Assembly (NCBI GenBank): GCA_947447845.1
Contig: CANFNO010000262.1
Coordinates: 1-5,112 of the forward strand
DNA: 5,112 bases
Reading direction: 5' to 3'
From: Burkholderiales bacterium
Lineage (GTDB): Bacteria > Pseudomonadota > Gammaproteobacteria > Burkholderiales > Burkholderiaceae
The notes below the pieces were generated by a model that saw nothing but the letters and a program-made list of their open reading frames with translations, was not told the DNA's origin and did not search any database. Both the position numbers and the translations under genes were made by a program. Of this stretch, positions 1 through 5,112 are shown one piece after another. Position 1 is the first letter of the stretch. The number at the start of each line of letters is the position of its first letter.

Positions 1-852
1 CTCTGCCAGCGCGATGTGCACCAGCAGTGCTGGGTCATCTACAGAGCGTCTCCGTCGAGCCAGATAGTGAGACGTGATGCCGACGGTACCCGCCATACGG
101 TGGTCAGCAACCTGGATTTCGCGTTGCTGGTGATGGGTCTGGATCTGGACTTCAATCTGCAGAGATTGGAGCGCTATCTGGCTTTGGTGGGCAGCAGCGC
201 CGTTTTGCCGGTGGTGGTGCTGACAAAGGCAGACGTGGTTGGCAGCACCGACCCGGATCTGGTGGGGCGACGCATGCAGGAGGTACGCCAGCGCGTCGGA
301 AGCCAGGTCGATGTGCTAGCGATAGACGCCCGCAGCATCGAAGCCACCAAGGCCTTGAGTCCCTATTTGACGCTGGGCCACACCCTGGTGCTGCTCGGCT
401 CGTCCGGCGCTGGCAAGAGCACGCTGACCAACAGCCTGCTGGGCAGCGCCACCCAGGACACCGGGGCGGTGCGCGAGCATGACAGTCGCGGCAAGCACAC
501 GACCACTGCACGCAGCTTGCACCTGCTGCCATCGGGTGCCTGCGTCATTGACACGCCCGGTGTGCGGACCTTGCGGCCGGATGTGGATGCCAGGACTCTG
601 AGCGCCTTGTTTGATGATGTCAGCACCCTGGCGATGTCCTGCCGTTTTCGAAACTGTAGCCACCAGGACGAACCCGGCTGCGCCGTTCGCGCGCAGGTCA
701 ACCCGGATCGCCTGAAAAACTACCACAAGATGCTGCGCGAGAGCCGTCGTGACACCCTGAGTGTGCTGGAGCGGCAACAACAACTTTCCCAATGGAAGGC
801 CAGAGGGCGGGCGGGTCGCCAACGCATGGAGATGAAACGCAATGAACGCTAA
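1..852 (+). CDS. rsgA: Ribosome small subunit-dependent GTPase RsgA (5'-partial)
   Basis: This is a circularly permuted GTPase that acts in late maturation of the 30S ribosomal subunit in the cytoplasm. The frame is open to the left edge, so the start lies outside the window. A GTG at 16 is only an internal candidate. Counting residues from that GTG (278 aa), the permuted motif order is visible: G4 TKAD at 70-73, G1 P-loop GSSGAGKST at 128-136, the switch segment RGKHTTTAR at 158-166, and G3 DTPG at 179-182. The C-terminal zinc-binding pattern follows with C209, C214, H216 and C222. A basic tail rich in Arg and Lys ends the protein. Family members are usually about 300-350 aa, so what is missing is most of the N-terminal OB-fold. 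The first 20 or so residues match the family less clearly than the rest. The identification is firm because permutation plus the zinc knuckle is diagnostic. Confidence 0.95.
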   Translation, partial: LCQRDVHQQCWVIYRASPSSQIVRRDADGTRHTVVSNLDFALLVMGLDLDFNLQRLERYLALVGSSAVLPVVVLTKADVVGSTDPDLVGRRMQEVRQRVGSQVDVLAIDARSIEATKALSPYLTLGHTLVLLGSSGAGKSTLTNSLLGSATQDTGAVREHDSRGKHTTTARSLHLLPSGACVIDTPGVRTLRPDVDARTLSALFDDVSTLAMSCRFRNCSHQDEPGCAVRAQVNPDRLKNYHKMLRESRRDTLSVLERQQQLSQWKARGRAGRQRMEMKRNER

Positions 853-876
853 AAAGCGCCTGTCAGCCCCCCACCA

Positions 877-904
877 GCGCAAATCCATTTCCGGATTTCG
901 GCGC
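877..904. repeat. Imperfect inverted repeat (hairpin) after rsgA
   Basis: GCGCAAATCC at 877-886 pairs with GGATTT at 893-898 and GCGC at 901-904. The loop is 6 nt (887-892) and there is a 2-nt bulge (CG, 899-900), giving 10 paired positions. It starts 24 nt after the rsgA stop. No T-run follows, so it is not a classical intrinsic terminator. It could stabilise the rsgA 3' end or be a non-canonical terminator. Visible in sequence; function inferred. Confidence 0.45.
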
Positions 905-910
905 CCGAAA
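896..910. repeat. Short perfect inverted repeat overlapping the previous hairpin
   Basis: TTTCGG at 896-901 and CCGAAA at 905-910 form a perfect 6-bp stem with a 3-nt loop (CGC). It shares bases 896-904 with the hairpin at 877-904, so in RNA the two would exclude each other. It also runs into the first unit of the direct repeat at 908. This may be chance, or part of a compound regulatory region. Confidence 0.35.
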
Positions 911-944
911 CTGCAGTTCGTCGCGCAAAACTGCAGTTCGTCGC
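908..944 (+). promoter_or_regulatory. Candidate LytTR/AlgR-type operator: two 17-bp direct repeats, 20-bp period
   Basis: The 17-mer AAACTGCAGTTCGTCGC occurs exactly twice, at 908-924 and 928-944, separated by 3 bp. Each copy holds CAGTTCGTC (914-922 and 934-942), which differs at one of nine positions from the Pseudomonas AlgR core CCGTTCGTC. LytTR-domain regulators typically bind two direct repeats about two helical turns apart, which fits the 20-bp period. A REC-LytTR regulator is encoded downstream in the same unit, so autoregulation is a reasonable inference. Each copy also contains the palindrome AACTGCAGTT, so a dyad-binding factor is an alternative reading. Confidence 0.6.
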
Positions 945-951
945 ATTCCGG

Positions 952-980
952 GTGCAGTGCATCCGGGTCCTCTTTATCGT
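952..980 (+). promoter_or_regulatory. Weak candidate sigma-70 promoter for the three-gene unit
   Basis: A possible -10 element TATCGT lies at 975-980. The hexamer 17 bp upstream (952-957, GTGCAG) is a poor -35. A poor -35 with the direct repeats ending a few bases upstream of it would suit activator-dependent initiation. The transcript would start near 987, about 30 nt before the ATG at 1019. This is placed by eye and is uncertain. Confidence 0.25.
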
Positions 981-1018
981 TCGCTCCATTGTTTACTTCC
1001 ATTCAACAGAAGCCCACC

Positions 1019-1234
1019 ATGAAAACCTCTTTCCAAACCTCCTTGCAACTCGCCGCCGTCGCCGTGAGCGTGTCCGTGAACGTTCTGCTGGCATTTGCGC
1101 TGGACGCCTCGCTTAGCCGCCAACCTGCTCAGTCGGTGAGTCAAGTGCAGTTGCCTTCGGTCACCGTCGTGGCCAAGCGCTCGGCGCTGACGTCGCCCCA
1201 GCTGGCTGCTGCAAGCACCTCCAAATCGTTCTAA
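1019..1234 (+). CDS. Small membrane-anchored or secreted protein, unknown function (71 aa)
   Basis: I do not recognise a named family. The ATG at 1019 was chosen because it is preceded by a modest Shine-Dalgarno-like AGAAG (1008-1012). It also starts a typical signal peptide or signal anchor: MKTSF, then a hydrophobic stretch at roughly residues 10-29. An in-frame ATG at 842 would place the operator repeats inside the coding region and is less likely. The remaining 40 or so residues would be periplasmic. They are Ser/Ala/Gln-rich and include a strand-like motif, QLPSVTVVAKR, at residues 44-54. That motif resembles the short segments found near the N-terminus of mature TonB-dependent receptors, but nothing else supports such a role. 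The stop is 4 nt before the kinase ATG, so the two genes are very probably co-transcribed. An accessory or signalling role for the kinase is inference. Confidence 0.75.
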   Translation: MKTSFQTSLQLAAVAVSVSVNVLLAFALDASLSRQPAQSVSQVQLPSVTVVAKRSALTSPQLAAASTSKSF

Positions 1235-1238
1235 CATC

Positions 1239-2525
1239 ATGCCCATGGACGATTCAAACAACCGGCTGGCCTGGCTCAAGAAGATCAACGCTACCTTGAG
1301 CTCCTGGGCTGCCGGCCTGACCTGGTGGCGAATGGCGATGCTGGCCTTGATTGCGCTGATTGCAGGCAACTGGATCGCCGAAAGCCTGCAACTCGCACAC
1401 CACACCCATGCGATTGCCCACAAAGTGGTCAAGTCCCATTCAATCCCCGGCCCCGCTGCGAAAAATGCGCCCAAAGCTGGCGAGGAAACAGCGGCAAAGC
1501 CTTGTCAGTCCAAACGCATCGTCATCAATGAAAAGCTCGTAGTGGAAGTCAGCGAGTCGGGCTGCGCGCCTGCATTACCTGCTTCAGCCGCTTCTGCCGC
1601 TTCGGCCGCTGAGCCTTCCAGCAAAGATGCGTCGGCTTCCGAATCAGCGATCAAGATCGAAATTCCGCGCTCCGCCACCGAGGACCTGGACCCAACAGAC
1701 AGCGCCGACGAAGACCCGGCAATCGAAACGCAGTACACATTTGGGGGCTGGATCAAGGATATTTTGTCAGCCCTGCTGATTGCCTTTTTTGCCTACCTGG
1801 CTGCAGCCAAGATCATCATGCGCAAGACCGCCGAGTCGGACGCCCGAATCCAGCAAGCCACCGACTCTGCCGAGCGCGAAGCCGTTCAACGCCAGTTGAT
1901 TCAGGCGCGCCTCAAGTTGTTGCAAGCGCAAGTGGAGCCACATTTCCTGTTCAACACCCTGGCGGCGGTGGACTATTTGATCGAAACCAATCCGCAACGC
2001 GCCTCAGAGATGCAAAAGCTCCTGATTTCCTATTTGCGTGCCGCGTTGCCGCAGATGCGCCAGGAGTCGTCCACGCTGGGACGTGAGCTCAACCTGATCA
2101 AGCCCTACCTTGAACTGCTGAAGCTGCGTATTGAAGATCGCCTGACGTATCGCATCGATGTCCCGCAGGGATTGGCATCGACCGTGTTCCCCCCCATGGT
2201 GCTGCAGTCTTTGGTGGAAAACGCCATCAAGCACGGCATCGAGCCCAAGCCGGAAGGCGGTCAGATTACCGTCTCGGCACAGGTGGTGAATGGCAACTTG
2301 CTGGTGGAAGTGGCCGACACGGGTATTGGCTTGCAGACGGGCAATGTTTACGCCCCGAGCACACAAGGTACCGGATTGGGTCTGGACAATATCCGCGAGC
2401 GTCTGGCCATGCTCTACCCGGGGCGCGGCAAGCTGAGCCTGCGTGCGGGCAACCCATCCGGTACCGTGGTGCACTTGGAGATTCCTTACCAGGCCGACAA
2501 TGGCGCTACCCATGACAAACCCTAA
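1239..2525 (+). CDS. Sensor histidine kinase, LytS/YehU class (His_kinase + HATPase_c)
   Basis: This is an inner-membrane kinase expected to phosphorylate the REC-LytTR regulator encoded next to it. In the 428-aa product, TM1 is at about 31-50 and an extracytoplasmic loop at about 51-169. TM2 is at about 171-192, followed by the positive KIIMRK. A helical linker (about 197-232) leads to the His_kinase motif EPHFLFNTL, with the probable phospho-acceptor H235. The HATPase domain shows an N-box (LVENAIKHG, N328), DTGIG at 360-364 and GTGLGL at 377-382. The loop is not the multi-TM sensor of classical LytS. It carries C89 and C109, an Ala/Ser-rich stretch at about 112-136 and an acidic segment at about 147-163. 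The ATG at 1239 was chosen; an ATG at 1245 is equally possible. Neither has a good Shine-Dalgarno, which suggests coupling to the upstream gene. The signal sensed is unknown. Confidence 0.93.
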   Translation: MPMDDSNNRLAWLKKINATLSSWAAGLTWWRMAMLALIALIAGNWIAESLQLAHHTHAIAHKVVKSHSIPGPAAKNAPKAGEETAAKPCQSKRIVINEKLVVEVSESGCAPALPASAASAASAAEPSSKDASASESAIKIEIPRSATEDLDPTDSADEDPAIETQYTFGGWIKDILSALLIAFFAYLAAAKIIMRKTAESDARIQQATDSAEREAVQRQLIQARLKLLQAQVEPHFLFNTLAAVDYLIETNPQRASEMQKLLISYLRAALPQMRQESSTLGRELNLIKPYLELLKLRIEDRLTYRIDVPQGLASTVFPPMVLQSLVENAIKHGIEPKPEGGQITVSAQVVNGNLLVEVADTGIGLQTGNVYAPSTQGTGLGLDNIRERLAMLYPGRGKLSLRAGNPSGTVVHLEIPYQADNGATHDKP

Positions 2526-3309
2526 CCAGCCGGTCATTCGCGTACTGATTGCGGACGACGAGCGCCTGTTGCGTGAGCAATTGCAGTCGCGACTGGCTGC
2601 CTGCTGGCCGGATGCACAAGTTTGCGCAACCGCCCGCGACGGACTGGAGGCCGTGCGCCTGACACAAGAACTCAAGCCCGATGTGGTTTTTCTGGACATC
2701 CGCATGCCAGGGCTCACGGGGATCGAAGCAGCGTGTCAAATCGCCAACCTGCCGGGCTGGGAAGGCGAAATTGTTTTTGTGACGGCCTACGACGAATATG
2801 CGGTCACCGCGTTTGAGCAGGGTGCCGTCGATTACCTGCTCAAACCCGTGGAAACGGAGCGGCTGAAGGTGACCGTCAGTCGCTTGCTTGGGCGCCTGCA
2901 GCAAACCCAGCCGGACGACCATCAGGATGCCTTGCTGCAAACCCTGTCGCAATTGCAGGCCAAATTGAATGGCAACAATCCGTCCTGGATGCGCTGGCTG
3001 CAATGCGGAGTTGGCACCAGCACCAAGCTGATCAACGTGCAGGATGTGCTGTTTTTCATATCCGATGAAAAATACACGCGGGTGCAAACGGCGACGCAAG
3101 AAGCATTTATCCGAACCCCCATTCGGGAATTGGTTACGCAACTGGATCCGCAGCAGTTCTGGCAGATCCACCGCTCCACCATCGTTAACGTAGCCGCCGT
3201 GGCCGCCGTGCAGCGCGATGACGCCGGGCGCCAGCGCGTCAGCCTCAAACAGCACAGCGAGGTGCTGGAAGTCAGCCGCAGTTTTAGCCACGTGTTTCGT
3301 TCGGTCTGA
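2512..3309 (+). CDS. LytTR-family response regulator (REC + LytTR DNA-binding domain)
   Basis: This is a cytoplasmic transcription regulator, probably phosphorylated by the adjacent kinase. The start at 2512 gives 265 aa beginning MTNPNQP just before the first REC strand, and overlaps the kinase gene by 14 bp. Starts at 2443 and 2500 are also in frame but add residues upstream of the domain. REC (about 8-125) shows the acidic pair D15/D16, phospho-acceptor D62 in FLDIRMPG, T91 and K111 followed by Pro. A linker at about 128-158 leads to LytTR (about 160-262), with FFISDEKYTRV, IRTPIRELVTQL and the conserved FWQIHRSTIVN at 216-226. Its size and order match LytR/AlgR/YehT-type regulators. The perfect repeats at 908-944 are its most likely target, by inference. 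No strong ribosome binding site is visible, consistent with translational coupling. Confidence 0.94.
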   Translation: MTNPNQPVIRVLIADDERLLREQLQSRLAACWPDAQVCATARDGLEAVRLTQELKPDVVFLDIRMPGLTGIEAACQIANLPGWEGEIVFVTAYDEYAVTAFEQGAVDYLLKPVETERLKVTVSRLLGRLQQTQPDDHQDALLQTLSQLQAKLNGNNPSWMRWLQCGVGTSTKLINVQDVLFFISDEKYTRVQTATQEAFIRTPIRELVTQLDPQQFWQIHRSTIVNVAAVAAVQRDDAGRQRVSLKQHSEVLEVSRSFSHVFRSV

Positions 3310-3396
3310 AACTGCAGCTGTCATAAAAGAAGAGTAGTGTCCGGGTAAACAGAACAAACTCGGCGCATTGCCATCCGGACCTGGGTGGCGCAACGC

Positions 3397-3402
3397 TATA
3401 AA
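3397..3402 (+). promoter_or_regulatory. Weak candidate -10 element for the CYTH-CHAD gene
   Basis: TATAAA at 3397-3402 matches five of six positions of the sigma-70 -10 consensus. No good -35 lies 16-18 bp upstream. TTGCCA at 3368-3373 is a good -35 look-alike but the spacer would be 23 bp. A start near 3409 would leave a leader of about 15 nt before the ATG at 3424. The alternative is read-through from the response regulator gene, since no T-tailed terminator is visible in 3310-3423. Confidence 0.25.
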
Positions 3403-3423
3403 CCGACTCGGAAACCCTCTGTC

Positions 3424-4917
3424 ATGGAACTGGAACTCAAGTTAGCCCTACCCGTGCAAGACCCGGAATTGCTGACAAAGCAACTCGCACGCGCGCCGCT
3501 CATCGGGCGGCGGCGCCCCAAGCGCCAGCAGTTGCACAACGTCTACTACGACACACCGGACCACGTTTTGAAGCGAATGGCAGTGGCCTTGCGCGTGCGT
3601 CAGATCGACAGCAAGGGACAGCCACACTGGGTACAAACGCTCAAGGTTGGCGCAGCTTCTGACTCCGCATTCAGCCGCCGTGGCGAGTGGGAGGTGCCGA
3701 ACGCAACTGGCAGGCTGGACAAGGAAATGCTGGCTGACACGCCATGGGCTGATATGGACACTGACGGCGCGCTTTTCCAGGCGTTGTCACCCGTTTTCAC
3801 GACGGATTTTGAACGCCTGAGTTGGGTCGTCAAACTGCAAGACGCAACGATGGAAATTGCTCTGGACCGCGGCAGCGTTCTCATGGACGGGCACAGCACG
3901 CCCTTGTGCGAGCTTGAAATCGAATTGCTGGAGGGTGAGCCTGACGCTGTGTTCGAAGCGGCCTTTCAAATCGGCCTGCACCTCAGCCTGCTACCCCTGC
4001 ATATGAGCAAGGCCGAGCGGGCCTATCGCCTGGCAGCGGGCACGCTGGAGGCACCGCTACGGGCCAAACCACCGGCGCTGACCCAAGACATGGCCTTCGA
4101 CACGGTGGTACAGACGGTGCTGCGCGACGCGTTCCTGCAATTCACGGCCAACCTCTACACCTTGCGCGTCAGCGACGCACCTGAAGTTTTGCACCAGTCG
4201 CGTGTGGGCTGGCGTCGTTTCAAAGGCGCGCTGAAACTATTCAAGCAATTGGCCACCGACTCCAACTTGCCATCCCTGGTGCAACTCAAGCCCCTGCTCG
4301 CTCAAATGACGCAGTTGCGCGACCTCGATGTGGCCGCCAGTGAGGTTTTTCCAGCCTATGCCGAGGCCTATCAAATGGGCGACGCAAAGCACGTGCGAAC
4401 GTGGCATGCGATGGAGGAAGCGTTGGAGCACGAGCGGTTGCAGTTGCGCGCTGCGCTGCGCCAAATCCTCGCCGACCCCGCCGTGGGGCGCACCCTGTTG
4501 CAAGTCACCCGATGGATTGAAACCGGAACTTTCCATCAGCCCGGTGGGCGCAACAAAGCAAAGAAGCAAAGTGTCAGTGGTTGGGTGCGCAAGCGCATTG
4601 AACATTTGGTGGAACAAGCACAAGCCATTCCCACGCATGCCAAAGATCCGGCCCTGCAACACCAATTGCGCATCCTGCACAAGCGATTGCGCTACTGTGT
4701 CGAAAGCCTTCGACCCCTACTGCCACCGAAACGGACCGAACGCTGGCTCAAAATGGCCATCGAATCACAAACCCAGATCGGCATGGAACGCGATCGCCTC
4801 CAGGCCATTGCAATCGCCAGGCAACTGCATGCCGCTGAAGGCGTAGTTGAATTCCTGCGGGGTGCTGCCTTCGCGGCCAACCTGCACGACAACGAAGACG
4901 CTGTTGGATCGTTGTGA
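3424..4917 (+). CDS. CYTH-CHAD protein, predicted inorganic triphosphatase (YgiF-like)
   Basis: This is a predicted cytoplasmic metal-dependent triphosphatase fused to a CHAD domain; the E. coli relative is YgiF. The ATG at 3424 (497 aa) was preferred over a GTG at 3385 because it begins MELELKL, placing the CYTH signature ExExK (E2, E4, K6) at the very N-terminus. Other CYTH features follow: YYDTPD at 41-46, LRVR at 56-59, QTLKVG at 71-76, RGEWEVP at 86-92, EIALDRG at 144-150, the acidic strand CELEIELLEG at 162-171, and KAERAYRL at 196-203. The CHAD part runs from about 226 to 485, with LHQSRVGWRRFKGALKLF at 256-273, LRDLDV at 298-303 and LHKRLRYCVESLRPLL at 418-433. CHAD domains are rich in conserved His/Arg/Lys and are known to associate with polyphosphate. 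A gap of 114 bp separates it from the regulator gene, so operon membership is open. A weak GGAAA at 3410-3414 may be the ribosome binding site. Confidence 0.93.
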   Translation: MELELKLALPVQDPELLTKQLARAPLIGRRRPKRQQLHNVYYDTPDHVLKRMAVALRVRQIDSKGQPHWVQTLKVGAASDSAFSRRGEWEVPNATGRLDKEMLADTPWADMDTDGALFQALSPVFTTDFERLSWVVKLQDATMEIALDRGSVLMDGHSTPLCELEIELLEGEPDAVFEAAFQIGLHLSLLPLHMSKAERAYRLAAGTLEAPLRAKPPALTQDMAFDTVVQTVLRDAFLQFTANLYTLRVSDAPEVLHQSRVGWRRFKGALKLFKQLATDSNLPSLVQLKPLLAQMTQLRDLDVAASEVFPAYAEAYQMGDAKHVRTWHAMEEALEHERLQLRAALRQILADPAVGRTLLQVTRWIETGTFHQPGGRNKAKKQSVSGWVRKRIEHLVEQAQAIPTHAKDPALQHQLRILHKRLRYCVESLRPLLPPKRTERWLKMAIESQTQIGMERDRLQAIAIARQLHAAEGVVEFLRGAAFAANLHDNEDAVGSL

Positions 4918-4956
4918 AGCCCCGGGGTTGAGCCGCACAATGCGATGTTCTGAAAG

Positions 4957-5112
4957 TTATCGCCCTGGCAACTCCGTCAGCACGCGCAATTCCGGTTTAG
5001 TCGGTTGCGTAAGTTCAATGCCACCCGGGCTTGCGGCCTGCAATACCTGTGCAGTCGCGTTGATCGGACAAACCCCATTCTGCCGGTAGCTCAGTGCCGC
5101 CTTGAACATACC
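4957..5112 (-). CDS. C-terminal fragment of an unidentified convergent gene
   Basis: On the minus strand a frame is open from the right edge to a TAA at 4959-4957, giving 51 residues that end ELRVLTELPGR. The fragment includes FKAALSYRQNGVCPINATAQ near its upstream end. An in-frame ATG occurs at its second codon, but the frame is still open beyond it, so this is most likely the 3' end of a longer gene that starts outside the window. The other two minus frames stop earlier, and codon choice looks normal for the window. It converges on the CYTH-CHAD gene with 39 bp between the stops. I do not recognise the family from so short a piece. Confidence 0.5.
   Translation of the reverse strand, partial: GMFKAALSYRQNGVCPINATAQVLQAASPGGIELTQPTKPELRVLTELPGR

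Noticed and set aside
16..60. Possible frameshift near the start of the rsgA fragment
   Set aside because: The first residues match the family less well than the rest, but the frame is open to the left edge and a plausible alignment exists without a shift. There is too little upstream sequence to judge.
842..1018. In-frame N-terminal extension of the 71-aa protein from an ATG overlapping the rsgA stop (130 aa in total)
   Set aside because: The extension spans the hairpins and the direct repeats, has no recognisable protein features, and would bury the clear signal-anchor start at 1019.
2443..2511. Longer response-regulator start at 2443 (or 2500)
   Set aside because: It would add residues that are the shadow of the kinase reading frame. 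The REC domain begins right after the ATG at 2512, and a short 14-bp overlap is the usual arrangement.
3339..3380. Inverted repeat GTCCGG (3339-3344) / CCGGAC (3375-3380), considered as a terminator or an insertion-sequence end
   Set aside because: The arms are only 6 bp with a 30-nt loop, there is no T-run, no target duplication, and no transposase or second end in the window.
2506..3393. Long minus-strand ORF antisense to the response regulator (and similar antisense ORFs in other genes)
   Set aside because: It mirrors a firmly identified REC-LytTR gene, shows no domain features, and is the expected by-product of GC-rich codon usage.
4847..5089. Plus-strand 80-codon ORF overlapping the CYTH-CHAD end
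   Set aside because: Its first part is out of frame inside a well-supported gene, and its second part is antisense to a better minus-strand coding end. The product shows no family features.

Overview
The window looks like a chromosomal segment of a betaproteobacterium, probably Burkholderiales and perhaps Comamonadaceae. This is inferred from the moderately high GC codon usage and the style of the RsgA and LytS/LytR-type proteins. No search was possible, so the lineage is tentative. I see no mobile elements, tRNA or rRNA genes, or CRISPR arrays.

Layout: (1) positions 1-852, the 3' part of rsgA, a circularly permuted GTPase of 30S ribosome maturation, cut by the left edge. (2) positions 853-1018, a regulatory intergenic region with two overlapping inverted repeats and a 17-bp perfect direct repeat with a 20-bp period. 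Each copy holds a near match to the AlgR/LytTR box. (3) positions 1019-3309, a compact three-gene unit: a 71-aa protein with one predicted membrane segment, a two-TM sensor histidine kinase of the LytS/YehU class (His_kinase plus HATPase_c), and a REC-LytTR response regulator. Spacings are 4 bp and a 14-bp overlap. (4) positions 3310-3423, a short intergenic stretch with a weak candidate promoter. (5) positions 3424-4917, a CYTH-CHAD protein, a predicted inorganic triphosphatase with a polyphosphate-associated helical domain. (6) positions 4957-5112, the C-terminal end of an unidentified convergent minus-strand gene.

The likely working unit is the LytTR two-component system. The repeats just upstream of the 71-aa gene are the natural candidate operator for the regulator encoded at the end of the same unit, which suggests autoregulation. 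The small membrane protein may be an accessory or signal partner of the kinase. The kinase has an unusual extracytoplasmic loop with two cysteines, an Ala/Ser-rich linker and an acidic stretch. The CYTH-CHAD gene lies on the same strand, but a 114-bp gap makes shared transcription uncertain.
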